From positions 62,001 to 126,000 of the forward strand of contig NZ_QNUL01000009.1 of NCBI RefSeq assembly GCF_003383615.1: DNA of 64,000 nucleotides, in the 5' to 3' direction. The stretch comes from Dyadobacter luteus. GTDB lineage: Bacteria; Bacteroidota; Bacteroidia; Cytophagales; Spirosomataceae. This document shows positions 25,044 to 33,697 of the stretch, piece by piece (the first letter of the stretch is position 1; every line of letters begins with the position of its first letter). The translations under genes and the position numbers were made by a program. The notes under the pieces are model-generated. The model was not told the origin of the DNA and made no database searches. It saw nothing but the letters and a program-made list of their open reading frames with translations.

Positions 25044-25502
25044 ATGAAAACGATCAAAGCAGTACCATTTATAGCTATTGCGCTCCTTACGGCAGCATGC
25101 AACTCAAATCCCACGCAAAATACTGCCATCGACACAAAGCGGTCAGAAAAGGATTCAACCTTTAACATTTGCTTTTCCTCAATGGTAAAAAAAGATACAG
25201 TACTATTGAATGCACATATGTCAGGCGATAGCGTTACGGGAAGTCTGGGTTACAAACTCTACGAAAAAGACCAGAATAATGGCTCACTTCTTGCCAAAAT
25301 GTATGGAGATACACTCAGGGGAATGTATACTTTTATGTCCGAAGGAAAAGAATCAGTGAGAGAAGTCATCTTCATAAAAAAGGATACTGTACTGATTGAG
25401 GGATATGGCCCATTGAAAGAGGTGGATGGCAAGACGGTTTTTGAAGATGCTGCCAACATTAAATTCAATGGAATTGTACTCACCGAAGCGCCTTGTAAAT
25501 AG
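25044..25502 (+). CDS. Small lipoprotein of unknown function
   Basis: 152 residues with a clear lipoprotein signal (FIAIALLTAACNSNP, Cys19). The mature domain has regular beta-strand blocks (FNICFSSMVKKDTVLLNA, GSLGYKLYEKD, GMYTFMSEGKESVREVIF). It resembles small Bacteroidota lipoproteins of unknown role. No partner gene is obvious; the DUF1801 gene follows after 97 bp with its own candidate promoter. Confidence 0.65.
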   Translation: MKTIKAVPFIAIALLTAACNSNPTQNTAIDTKRSEKDSTFNICFSSMVKKDTVLLNAHMSGDSVTGSLGYKLYEKDQNNGSLLAKMYGDTLRGMYTFMSEGKESVREVIFIKKDTVLIEGYGPLKEVDGKTVFEDAANIKFNGIVLTEAPCK

Positions 25503-25511
25503 TATAAGCAA

Positions 25512-25544
25512 TTTGTAAACTGTCGCTGATATTTTTTACTTTTA
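25512..25544 (+). promoter_or_regulatory. Candidate promoter of the DUF1801 gene
   Basis: TTTG at 25512-25515 and TACTTTTA at 25537-25544 with 21 bp between. The -7 box misses the TAnnTTTG consensus at the last base only. It lies 55 bp before the ATG. Confidence 0.4.
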
Positions 25545-25599
25545 GCAGTGTTGGGGAAAATACGTTTCTAACCGGATATCAGTCATTTATATCAGCGAC

Positions 25600-26025
25600 A
25601 TGGCAAAAACTAAAACTACTCATACAGCAGCAAGCGTCACAGATTTTGTAGAGGCTTTGGAAAACGATCAGAAAAAGACCGACAGCTACAAACTGATCGA
25701 ACTTATGTCACAAGTATCAGGATGCGAGGCGACCATGTGGGGACCGACAATCGTCGGCTTTGGAAATTACCATTACAAATACGACAGCGGCCACGAGGGT
25801 GATGCGCCTGTTTTGGGGTTCTCTCCAAGAAAGGCAGCGATTTCTCTTTACGTATTTACCGGACTCGAAGAGCATGAGCACTTACTGTCCGGACTAGGTA
25901 AATACAGTATGGGGAAAGCCTGTATTTATGCCAAAAAGTTAGCCGATATCAATACGGAGCACTTAACCACATTGATGCAGGAAACCATCAAATACGTTGA
26001 AAACAAGTATCAGAGAACTAGTTGA
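25600..26025 (+). CDS. DUF1801 domain protein
   Basis: 141 residues. The DUF1801 (YdhG-like) pattern is clear: VTDFVEALENDQKKTDSYKL, then EATMWGPTIVGFGNYHYKYDSG, then a C-terminal KYSMGKACIYAKKLADIN. A small cytoplasmic alpha/beta protein. The biochemical role is unknown; some relatives are linked to iron-protein or stress roles without mechanism. The two-domain SRPBCC gene follows after 23 bp and is probably co-transcribed, a pairing often seen for DUF1801 and SRPBCC proteins. Confidence 0.85.
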   Translation: MAKTKTTHTAASVTDFVEALENDQKKTDSYKLIELMSQVSGCEATMWGPTIVGFGNYHYKYDSGHEGDAPVLGFSPRKAAISLYVFTGLEEHEHLLSGLGKYSMGKACIYAKKLADINTEHLTTLMQETIKYVENKYQRTS

Positions 26026-26048
26026 ATCAGATTTAAAACACAGCCAGC

Positions 26049-26915
26049 ATGGAAGCGATCACTTTATCTTACATTTACCAGGTTTCTGCGGACAAACTCT
26101 GGAATGCCATCACCAGGCCTGATGAAATGAAGCAATGGTACTTTACCATACATGATTTTGAACTGCAAGAAGGCTCCGTTTTTACCTTTTATGAAACAGA
26201 AACCGGAGGTGCTTTTCTGCATCGGTGCATGATACGCAGTATTATTTCCGGACAAAAGTTTGAACATACCTGGGAACACCCATCGCACACCAAGGGAATA
26301 TCGGTGCTTAGCTGGGATATAGAAGCCATCTCTGAAAATACATCAAGACTCACCCTTACACACGCCGGCACAGAAAACTTTGCAGATGGCGGACCGGAGT
26401 TTGCGACGGAAAACTATATAGCAGGCTGGAAGGAAATTCTGGGTTACTCATTACGTAACTATTTGTACGGAATTGAGAAGTTGATTTTCGAGACTGATAT
26501 TGCAGCTCCAAAAGAACGCGTCTGGGAGTTATTGTGGGGAAAAGAAAGCTACCAGGAATGGACAAGTCCGTTTATGGCGGGATCCTATTTTGAGGGTGAA
26601 TTTGGTCAGGGCAAGAGAGTTCACTTGCTCTCGCCAACGGGTGAAGGTTTGTACAGCGACATTCTCATTTATGCAGAAAACGAACAACTCACTTTTAACC
26701 TGTTGGGCAACCTGAAGAACAAAGAGGAACAACCTCTTGATGCTGAATCAGAAATATGGACAGGCAGCCGAGAAAGTTATTTCCTTACCGATACGCCAGC
26801 AGGAACGCGTTTAAGGGTTCAGCTGGACAATCAAAAAGAATATGGAGATCAGATGAATAAGGCATTCCCTGCTGCTCTTCAGATACTGAAAGAAATGGCG
26901 GAAGGGAGACGATAA
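26049..26915 (+). CDS. Tandem SRPBCC (AHSA1-like) protein
   Basis: 288 residues comprising two START-like AHSA1 domains. Domain 1 (about 1-145) starts ITLSYIYQVSADKLWNAIT with WYFTIHDFELQEGSVF; domain 2 (about 152-288) starts FETDIAAPKERVWELLWG with EWTSPFMAGSYFEG. Each domain forms a hydrophobic pocket in this superfamily; ligands vary and cannot be predicted here. AHSA1-type fusions of two copies are less common than single-domain proteins. Likely in an operon with the DUF1801 gene. Convergent with the antiporter gene after 17 bp. Confidence 0.85.
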   Translation: MEAITLSYIYQVSADKLWNAITRPDEMKQWYFTIHDFELQEGSVFTFYETETGGAFLHRCMIRSIISGQKFEHTWEHPSHTKGISVLSWDIEAISENTSRLTLTHAGTENFADGGPEFATENYIAGWKEILGYSLRNYLYGIEKLIFETDIAAPKERVWELLWGKESYQEWTSPFMAGSYFEGEFGQGKRVHLLSPTGEGLYSDILIYAENEQLTFNLLGNLKNKEEQPLDAESEIWTGSRESYFLTDTPAGTRLRVQLDNQKEYGDQMNKAFPAALQILKEMAEGRR

Positions 26916-26932
26916 ATATTTACTTTTTATGT

Positions 26933-28504
26933 CTACATAAATCTGATTTTTTCCTCCTCTACATCCAGCCTGTGCAAATGCCGTCTTACAGCATCGTCAT
27001 TGGTGGTATACGCCTTGTTCCATTCTTTTAACCATGATCGTTGCACGTCCAGCATGTGCAGGTACACCTCCCTGCATTCCCGGGTTAGCTGTTCGTCATC
27101 AAGCAGCGTATTGGTGTTTTCTAGCTGCTTCAGCATTTTACCCACAGCAAACTGATTTGCATCATCAGCGACTTCTCTGTTTTTAAGATAAACAAGGCTG
27201 TCATCTGCCAATCTCCGGTGCAAATGATGGTATTCCTCTTCTTCAGACAAATCATGATCAGTGTCTTTCAAATTGAACCTTCGAATAAAAACCGGCAGAG
27301 TAAGTCCCTGAATAACAAGCGTGAGTAATATGACGACAAAGGTAATAAAAAGTATATGGTTGCGTTGAGGAAACGGAGTTCCATCCGCAAGATACGGCGG
27401 TATGGATAGTGCAGCAGCCAGGGAAACCACTCCTCTCATTCCTGCCCAACCCAGCAGAAACGGACCCCTATAGCCGGGATGTCCCTGCTCTGCAACAGTA
27501 ATAAACCTCCTGGCGAACTGGGTAAAAACAACAGCCCCATAAGCTGACAGCAACCTGCCAACGATCAGTAATACGGTGATCATAACACCATATCCTATCG
27601 CAGAAAGTATACTCACTTCTTCGAGCCCTTCTGTGATTTCAGGTAAATCCAGTCCGATCAGCATAAACACCAGCCCGTTCAATATAAAGACAAGAGACTC
27701 CCATACATTGATCGCTCTCAGGCGGCTACTACTGGAGAGAAATCTGTGACGCTGTTGCGCCAAAAATAATCCACCGCATACTACCGACAAGACGCCCGAT
27801 GTCTCGGCGCTCTCCGCCGCAATGTACATCACATACGGCGTCACCAATGACAGAACAATATCCATATTCACATCAGTGGGCAGCAGCTTATGTGTCTTAT
27901 AAAACGCAAACGCAATTCCCAAACCTATGACTGCACCACCCAAAACTGCCCAAGTAAAACTGACAAATGCCTGTTCGAAGACAAACTGTCCGGTACCTAC
28001 AGCGACAAGCGCGAATCTGAAAACAATTAAGCTGGAAGCGTCATTCAAAAGACTCTCCCCTTCCAGAATAGACGCCAGCCGTTTGGGGATTTTTACAAAT
28101 TTCAGGATTGCTCCCGCACTAACTGCATCCGGGGGGGATACGATCCCACCCAAAAGAAAACCGAGCGCAAGTGTGAAACCGGGAATAAATTTACTGGACA
28201 CCACCGCCACTGCAAAAGCAGTAAGAAATACGATCAGGAAGGCAAAGCTGCCAATAATCCTGCGCCAGCGCCACAGCTCTTTCCACGTAGTGGCCCAGGC
28301 CGCTTCGTAAAGCAGCGGAGGAAGAAAAATGATAAAAATGAGCTCGGGATCAATATGAATCCTGGGAATACCAGGCACAAAGCTGATCAATAGTCCACCC
28401 AAAACCAGCAATATCGGATAGGCGACTTTTATTTTATTGGCCAGCATGACCAAAAATACAATGACCATCAAAATGGCCAGATAAAAGGGAAACTGATGAA
28501 GCAT
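26933..28504 (-). CDS. CPA1-family Na+/H+ antiporter (NhaP-type)
   Basis: 523 residues with about 12 membrane helices in the first ~400 residues and a soluble charged C-terminal domain (from about DTDHDLSEEEEYHH). Family signature motifs are GGIVSPPDAVSA and ILEGESLLNDASSLIVF, the latter holding the acidic ND pair of the ion-binding site. It exchanges Na+ or K+ for H+ across the inner membrane for pH and salt balance. A run of seven C on the coding strand (plus-strand G7 at about 28131-28137) lies in the SPPD codons. It may be a single-gene unit; the gene upstream is divergent. Confidence 0.93.
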   Translation of the reverse strand: MLHQFPFYLAILMVIVFLVMLANKIKVAYPILLVLGGLLISFVPGIPRIHIDPELIFIIFLPPLLYEAAWATTWKELWRWRRIIGSFAFLIVFLTAFAVAVVSSKFIPGFTLALGFLLGGIVSPPDAVSAGAILKFVKIPKRLASILEGESLLNDASSLIVFRFALVAVGTGQFVFEQAFVSFTWAVLGGAVIGLGIAFAFYKTHKLLPTDVNMDIVLSLVTPYVMYIAAESAETSGVLSVVCGGLFLAQQRHRFLSSSSRLRAINVWESLVFILNGLVFMLIGLDLPEITEGLEEVSILSAIGYGVMITVLLIVGRLLSAYGAVVFTQFARRFITVAEQGHPGYRGPFLLGWAGMRGVVSLAAALSIPPYLADGTPFPQRNHILFITFVVILLTLVIQGLTLPVFIRRFNLKDTDHDLSEEEEYHHLHRRLADDSLVYLKNREVADDANQFAVGKMLKQLENTNTLLDDEQLTRECREVYLHMLDVQRSWLKEWNKAYTTNDDAVRRHLHRLDVEEEKIRFM

Positions 28505-28597
28505 AGAGATTTAAAAATCCTAAAATAGTATTATTTAACAAATTTCTGTTTTTTGCATAAGCAATTTTCGAACGTTGACTGTTTAAAAAAATATCTG

Positions 28598-29248
28598 ATG
28601 AAAGTGATCATTACAGGAGCAACCGGAATGGTAGGCGAAGGCGTCATGCTCGAATGCCTGCAAAACAACAAAGTAGAGCAGGTTCTGATCGTCAGCAGAA
28701 AACATGTTGATTACCAGCATCCCAAACTCAAAGAATTACTGATCGCTGACTTTTTCAGCGCACAGGATTTCAGAAAGGAGCTGCAGGGTTACGATGCCTG
28801 TTTCTTTTGTGCGGGTGTAAGCTCTGTGGGCCTGAATGAAGCGGATTACACCAGAATTACCTATGATACCACCCTTCATTTCGCGGGAGTGCTGGCCGAT
28901 ATCAATCCGGATATGGTCTTCAATTTCGTGACCGGAGCGCACACCGACAGCTCTGAAAAAGGAAAAGTAATGTGGGCTAATGTAAAAGGAAAAACAGAAA
29001 ATGCACTGATGCGCCTGCCCTTTCGGGGCCAGTACAACTTTCGTCCAGGATTTATGAAGCCAGTTAAAGGGCAGAAAAATGTACGCTGGTTTTTCAAACC
29101 TATTATCGCCATTTACCCTTATCTTTTCCCGAAACAATCTCTGACCCTTAACGAGGTTAGTCAGGCAATGATCAACACAGTGCTCACTACCTACCCCAAA
29201 CAAGTTCTTGAAATTGGCGACATCAGAACTTTGGCAAAGGCTGTCTGA
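28598..29248 (+). CDS. NAD(P)-binding Rossmann-fold (SDR-like) protein
   Basis: 216 residues from MKVIITGATGMVGEG, whose glycine-rich loop TGATGMVGEG is the NAD(P)-binding motif; an earlier in-frame start at 28553 adds 15 non-conserved residues. Atypical short SDR/NmrA-like family: AGVSSVGLNEADYTRITYD, VTGAHTDSSEKGKVMWANVKG split as seen, and FRPGFMKPVKGQKN. No substrate can be assigned. It follows the divergent antiporter and precedes DUF4199 by 71 bp. Confidence 0.8.
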   Translation: MKVIITGATGMVGEGVMLECLQNNKVEQVLIVSRKHVDYQHPKLKELLIADFFSAQDFRKELQGYDACFFCAGVSSVGLNEADYTRITYDTTLHFAGVLADINPDMVFNFVTGAHTDSSEKGKVMWANVKGKTENALMRLPFRGQYNFRPGFMKPVKGQKNVRWFFKPIIAIYPYLFPKQSLTLNEVSQAMINTVLTTYPKQVLEIGDIRTLAKAV

Positions 29249-29319
29249 AACATAGAAAACTCTTCAGAGAAATTTATAACTTGATGTGATAATTCTGTAA
29301 AAACCTAATCTGTCGAACT

Positions 29320-29808
29320 ATGGAGAAATATTACATTGAGATCAAATGGGCTGTGATTTTCATTATCGTCTCGCTCTTGTGGATGGTATTGGAAAAAGTC
29401 ACAGGTTTACATGCCGAACACATCGACAAACAGCAATACCTGACGATGGGATTTATGATACCGGCAATATGGACTTATGTACTGGCCCTTCAGGACAAAA
29501 AACGCAGGTTTTATCACGGACAGATGAGCTACAAGCAAGGCGTGATTTCGGGATTGATCATTACAGTTATCGTCACCATTTTCAGTCCTGCTACACAGTG
29601 GATAACGACCTATGTGATCACACCTGAATTTTTCCCGAACGTGATTGAATATTCTGTCAAAACCGGTTATCACAAAACCCGTGCAGAAGCTGAGGCTTTC
29701 TTCAACTTTAAAAACTATGTTACCCAGGGATTAATAGGCGCGTTAGCCATGGGCACGCTCACTTCGTTGATCGTCGCATTTTTCGTCAAAAGTAAAAAGC
29801 CGGCTTAA
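29320..29808 (+). CDS. DUF4199 membrane protein
   Basis: 162 residues with four hydrophobic segments: WAVIFIIVSLLWMVLEKV, YLTMGFMIPAIWTYVLAL, GVISGLIITVIVTIFSP and GLIGALAMGTLTSLIVAFFV. The block RRFYHGQMSYKQGVISG and a C-terminal YHKTRAEAEAFFNFKNYV match the DUF4199 family, widespread in Bacteroidota and of unknown function. Probably in the inner membrane. Spacing of 71 bp after the Rossmann protein allows co-transcription. Confidence 0.85.
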   Translation: MEKYYIEIKWAVIFIIVSLLWMVLEKVTGLHAEHIDKQQYLTMGFMIPAIWTYVLALQDKKRRFYHGQMSYKQGVISGLIITVIVTIFSPATQWITTYVITPEFFPNVIEYSVKTGYHKTRAEAEAFFNFKNYVTQGLIGALAMGTLTSLIVAFFVKSKKPA

Positions 29809-29905
29809 AAACATCTTTAACGGTTAATGATAGCCTGATTACCGGCAATATTCCGATCTTTGAAAACCTTAACAGACTTCAGGGATCGGATTTTATTTTA
29901 TACCA

Positions 29906-31021
29906 GTGACTCAACCCAAACCGCCATTAAAAGTACTCGTAGCCCCACTCGACTGGGGACTCGGACATGCTACGCGATGTATACCTATCATCAGACAGCT
30001 ACTGCTGAACGGTTATAACGTTACACTGGCCGGTGAGGGAAAATCTGCTATGTTGCTTCAGTCTAACTTTCCTGAGCTGAATATGCTGCCTCTGAAAGGC
30101 TATAATATCACTTACAGCAAAACAGGAGCTGGCTTTGTTTTTCGTATTCTGACCCAGATTCCAAAAATTCTGAATGCAATCAGAAATGAGCGGAATTGGT
30201 TGAAACAGATTCAGAAAAAACACAGTTTCAACTTTGTTATTTCAGACAACAGATACGGATTGAAGATAGACGGATTGCACTCCATTATCATGACGCATCA
30301 GTTGCAAATCCTGAGCGGAACAGGAACACTCGCTGATAAAATAATGCTGAGGCTACATAAAAAAGTACTGGAGAAATTTGATACGTGCTGGGTGGTGGAC
30401 AATGAAGGAGATAATAATCTGGGAGGAAAACTTGCTCATCCAAAACTCGTGCCTTCGAATGCTACCTACATTGGTCTGCAATCTCAGTTCACCAAAAAAC
30501 CTCATCCCCAACAAAGCAGCGATAATAATCAGATACTGATTCTGTTGTCCGGCCCCGAACCGATGCGGACACTACTGGAAGAAAAGTTGCTCACTCAGAT
30601 CGGAACGTTGACAGGTTATCACTTTCATTTGGTAGCCGGAAACCCGTCAGGGAACAAACCTGAAAACTTGCCGGCTCATTTGGATTATTACACGCACCTG
30701 AATGCTGAGAAACTGGGCATCATCATCGAGCAATGCGGGCTGGTGATATGCAGAAGCGGCTATTCTACGCTGATGGACCTGGCTGCACTTGATAAAAAAG
30801 CATTACTGATACCCACCCCAGGACAAACCGAGCAGCTATATCTTGGTAAAAAGCTTATGACAGACAATCGCTGCTATTGTGTTGAACAAAATAAAATTGA
30901 CCTTTCAGTTGACATTCCAAAAGCACTTACCTACCCTGGTATTTTTGCAAAACAAGATCAGAAAAACTTAGATGCAGCCGTCTGTAGAGCTACTAAGCTT
31001 GCTATGGGCAACGGGGATTAA
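29906..31021 (+). CDS. Glycosyltransferase-like protein (GT-B, MurG-related)
   Basis: 371 residues starting at GTG (29906). N-terminal VLVAPLDWGLGHATRCIPII is the glycine-rich loop typical of this family, followed by GYNVTLAGEG. The C-terminal half has ILILLSGPEPMRTLLEEKLL and the nucleotide-sugar region CRSGYSTLMDLAALDKKALLI with PGQTEQLYLG, as in UDP-sugar-using GT-B enzymes. Substrate unknown; cell-envelope glycan or glycolipid synthesis is plausible. The last 4 bases overlap the stop of the convergent SnoaL-like gene. No other sugar genes nearby. Confidence 0.8.
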   Translation: MTQPKPPLKVLVAPLDWGLGHATRCIPIIRQLLLNGYNVTLAGEGKSAMLLQSNFPELNMLPLKGYNITYSKTGAGFVFRILTQIPKILNAIRNERNWLKQIQKKHSFNFVISDNRYGLKIDGLHSIIMTHQLQILSGTGTLADKIMLRLHKKVLEKFDTCWVVDNEGDNNLGGKLAHPKLVPSNATYIGLQSQFTKKPHPQQSSDNNQILILLSGPEPMRTLLEEKLLTQIGTLTGYHFHLVAGNPSGNKPENLPAHLDYYTHLNAEKLGIIIEQCGLVICRSGYSTLMDLAALDKKALLIPTPGQTEQLYLGKKLMTDNRCYCVEQNKIDLSVDIPKALTYPGIFAKQDQKNLDAAVCRATKLAMGNGD

Positions 31022-31428
31022 TAAATTTTTTCTGCTTTCAAAGCAACTTCTGACAGGAGTGCAAGTTGCTCTTTATGATCATAAATGAGATTGTCGCGCA
31101 TGGTGAAGCGGCGTTCTCCCTCGATTACCAGCAACTGCTCACATTCTTCTTGAGCACAATCTGAACTTTTCAGTTGCAGCACTAACCTCACTTCTAATGT
31201 CACCACATCCTCAAACGTATCCACGTCCAGAATTTCTGTTTTATGAATAAAATCGCCGTTGAGCTGCCGGAGATACATTTTCAAACCAGCTGCATTTTGT
31301 ACAGCAAAAAAAGGTTGGGAAAAATCTCTGAAAGCAGGATGCAAATATTGATTCAACATATCAAGTCTGCCGTTGTTCCAGACCTCTTCAATAAAACCCT
31401 CGACACATTTCACATCTGATTTTTCCAT
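31018..31428 (-). CDS. SnoaL/NTF2-like protein
   Basis: 136 residues: FIEEVWNNGRLDMLNQYLHPAF is the standard first helix of SnoaL-like polyketide-cyclase/limonene-epoxide-type NTF2 folds, followed by curved sheet strands (DVVTLEVRLVLQL). No catalytic residue can be assigned. The gene overlaps tail to tail with the glycosyltransferase by 4 bp. It lies 59 bp downstream of the TetR gene on the same strand and may end the efflux operon. Confidence 0.75.
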   Translation of the reverse strand: MEKSDVKCVEGFIEEVWNNGRLDMLNQYLHPAFRDFSQPFFAVQNAAGLKMYLRQLNGDFIHKTEILDVDTFEDVVTLEVRLVLQLKSSDCAQEECEQLLVIEGERRFTMRDNLIYDHKEQLALLSEVALKAEKIY

Positions 31429-31487
31429 AATTTGAGAAGTTATGATCCACAGGAAAATAGCTGCAAAAATCCCCTGTGATCACTTTG

Positions 31488-32066
31488 TTAGGAGTTGTGA
31501 TTACATAAGCAGGCGTAACTTCTGAATCCTTCGGCAGTCAGTAACCCCCTGATAAAAAGATTTTTAATCTCTTCGTCAGAACCAGGAATCTGATTTTCCT
31601 GAGAAGACAGATCCAGCCAGAGCGTGGCTACCACCTCTTTGTTCAGATCCTGCCGGTAGAAGTTCTTTCCGATTCCGTTTTTCAGCGTTTGAATCAATAC
31701 ATCTTTTACCAAACCAGCCCTGAAGTTTTCCACCAGTTCCCATGCCCTGGCATAACTCCTTTGCATATCTCTGATAAAATTGGGATTATGCTTTTTCCGA
31801 AATGCTGTGATCAGATCCCAGAGCGCACAAGTCTGCTCAATAGGATTCTCTGACGAATTCACCAGTTGGTCCATTTCCGAGGATGACCTTTCCAGCATAT
31901 CCTCCATCACCCTGACTACCAGTTGCTCCTTGCTGACGAAATATTTGTAGAAGGTCTTCTTTGAAATGCCCAAATCCGTTGAGATATCATCCGTACGCAC
32001 TACATTAATGCCGAACTGGGCAAAAAGTTCGGAGGAGCGGTTCAGTATCCTTTCTTCAGTCGTCAT
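31488..32066 (-). CDS. TetR/AcrR-family regulator, second of the efflux region
   Basis: 192 residues. The N-terminal HTH is typical: ERILNRSSELFAQFGINVVRTDDISTDLGISKKTFYKYF read in blocks, ending KKTFYKYFVSKEQLV. The ligand domain is all-helical and ends in a Cys-containing tail (SYACLCNHN). Lies 35 bp downstream of the carrier-like gene and could be co-transcribed with the RND operon, or start from its own TAGCTTTC box (near match only) within the gap. Targets unknown; repressing the neighbouring genes is the simplest idea. Confidence 0.9.
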   Translation of the reverse strand: MTTEERILNRSSELFAQFGINVVRTDDISTDLGISKKTFYKYFVSKEQLVVRVMEDMLERSSSEMDQLVNSSENPIEQTCALWDLITAFRKKHNPNFIRDMQRSYARAWELVENFRAGLVKDVLIQTLKNGIGKNFYRQDLNKEVVATLWLDLSSQENQIPGSDEEIKNLFIRGLLTAEGFRSYACLCNHNS

Positions 32067-32101
32067 GTCTGAAAGCTATAGTTAAGTTTGTTGAGAAGTG
32101 T

Positions 32102-32350
32102 TTATCCTTTTGATTCCAATTGATCAGCCACATAGCTCCTGATATCTCCCACCCGTTGAAATACACACCAGATATTCGTATCTGTTTGTAGTCCAAAAGC
32201 TGTATCCAGCCTCTGCATCAGCACCTTCATCTTTACCTGATTTATTCCCAAATCGTGTTCCAACAAGGCATGGTCAGCAAATGCGGAAAGTGGTAATCCT
32301 GTCAATCTGAAAATAATATCCTTTAATGTTTCCTCCATCTCACACGTCAT
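32102..32350 (-). CDS. Carrier-protein-like domain without phosphopantetheine serine
   Basis: 82 residues (or 78 from the internal MEETLKDII start). By eye it aligns with acyl carrier proteins: helix I LKDIIFRLTGLPLSAF, DHALLEHDLG for the ASFVEDLG segment, helix II QVKMKVLMQRLDTAFGLQ for LDTVELVMALEEEFG and VFQRVGDIRSYV for the TVGDAVDYI helix. The modified Ser of the family (DSL) is replaced by Gln38 (GINQV), so no 4'-phosphopantetheine attachment is possible. It may bind a partner as an inactive carrier-like adaptor. Encoded between the TolC-like and TetR genes with gaps of 54 and 35 bp. Assignment is from remembered family pattern only. Confidence 0.5.
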   Translation of the reverse strand: MTCEMEETLKDIIFRLTGLPLSAFADHALLEHDLGINQVKMKVLMQRLDTAFGLQTDTNIWCVFQRVGDIRSYVADQLESKG

Positions 32351-32404
32351 TAGCTTTCCGGAGAGACAAAGCCCCTCCGGAAAGTCACACTACAAATAAC
32401 CCCA

Positions 32405-33682
32405 TCAATTAAGATTTTCACCTATTGCCTTTTTATAGACAGCTTCGCTCACTTTGTACTCAATACGAGCATCAATGATGTTGCTGTTGGCCTGGGCCCA
32501 CAAGGTCTGCGCTTCAAGCACATCCTGCCCCGTCACTGTTCCTGCTTTAAAGCGGTCGTTGCTCAACCTGAGATTTTCTTCGGCCTGCTGCAGAGAAGCG
32601 CCAGATAGTTCGATCTTTCTGGCTGCCTGGTTCAAGCTCAGATAGGCATTTTGAATTTCCAGCGAGAGCAACTCTTTGGTCTCAGCCAACTGGATCTGTT
32701 GCGCACGCAGCTTAAAACCTTGCTCTTTAACCTTACTAGCCTTTTGTCCCCAATCCCAGATCGGAATGTTCACGCTAAGCATTCCGAAATAGGATGCCAT
32801 ACTGTTGCCACCGGTTTCGATATTCATTTTTTTACCAATACCAACAAAACCACCAGCCAGCACACCTACAGTCGGACGAAAATCAGCTTTGAGCATTTTC
32901 TCCTGAAGTTCTTCCAGCTCAACTACCTTTTTCAATAATGCTATCTCGGCACGTCCTTCAATAGCGGTAGCAGCAGATCCGGCAGTTATGGCATCAAATG
33001 TTCCCACTACAGAATCCGCCGGCATCAGATCCGAATCCAACGGCGCTCCGATAATCTGAGCAAGATTCATTTTGGAAAGCTCCAGACCGTCTGTTGCTTT
33101 ACTGATATTAAGCTCTGTTTCATTTCGTTGTACCTGCACTCGCAGCAGATCATTTTTATAGATCATACCTGCGTCATACGAGTTGGTTAGCTCTTTACTC
33201 AAAGATTCAAGCAATGCTTCGAACTTTTCGGCAAGTTTGATTTTCTCCTTCAGGCTCACAATCTGCCAGTACGCTTTGTCTACATTCAAAAGCACTTCCG
33301 TTTCGGTAAGCGCCTTTTGGGCTTCCTGAATCTGTACACCTTTTGTAGCTAAATCCCGTCCAATCTTGATTTTACCTCCCGCGTAAATCGGTTGTGTCAC
33401 TGTCAGCGACGGACTCACACCTACTGCAGGCAAAAGATTACTCAACGGTTTGCCCACATGAAACGCTGCAATTGAACCGTCGATGGCGGGCTTATCCAAC
33501 CCTTTGGTTCCATCCTGGGCAGCTCTTGCAGCATCAATCTGATGCTGCGCCTGTTTTATTTTTTTGTTTTGTTCAACAGCCAGTCTTCTGACTTCCTCTA
33601 GCGTAACAGACCTTTGCGCTGTTACTTGCTGAGCAAGCATCAACAGAGCCGCTGCAAAACCTGATTTAATATATGCATTCAT
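32405..33682 (-). CDS. TolC-like outer-membrane efflux protein
   Basis: 425 residues; signal peptide ending VTAQ (residue 22). Outer-membrane efflux family: long alternating coiled-coil helices with TEVLLNVDKAYWQIVSLKEKI in blocks, NSYDAGMIYKNDLLRVQVQ and the repeated LSNDRFKAGTVTGQDVLEAQ near the C-terminus. It forms a trimeric outer-membrane exit duct for the RND pump. Encoded 15 bp downstream of the pump gene and in the same operon. Confidence 0.93.
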   Translation of the reverse strand: MNAYIKSGFAAALLMLAQQVTAQRSVTLEEVRRLAVEQNKKIKQAQHQIDAARAAQDGTKGLDKPAIDGSIAAFHVGKPLSNLLPAVGVSPSLTVTQPIYAGGKIKIGRDLATKGVQIQEAQKALTETEVLLNVDKAYWQIVSLKEKIKLAEKFEALLESLSKELTNSYDAGMIYKNDLLRVQVQRNETELNISKATDGLELSKMNLAQIIGAPLDSDLMPADSVVGTFDAITAGSAATAIEGRAEIALLKKVVELEELQEKMLKADFRPTVGVLAGGFVGIGKKMNIETGGNSMASYFGMLSVNIPIWDWGQKASKVKEQGFKLRAQQIQLAETKELLSLEIQNAYLSLNQAARKIELSGASLQQAEENLRLSNDRFKAGTVTGQDVLEAQTLWAQANSNIIDARIEYKVSEAVYKKAIGENLN

Positions 33683-33697
33683 GATTATTTCCTTGGT

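Noticed and set aside
32102-33682. Start of a polyketide or aryl-polyene cluster, suggested by the carrier-like gene and SnoaL fold
   Set aside because: The carrier lacks its attachment serine and there are no ketosynthase, ketoreductase or acyltransferase genes nearby.
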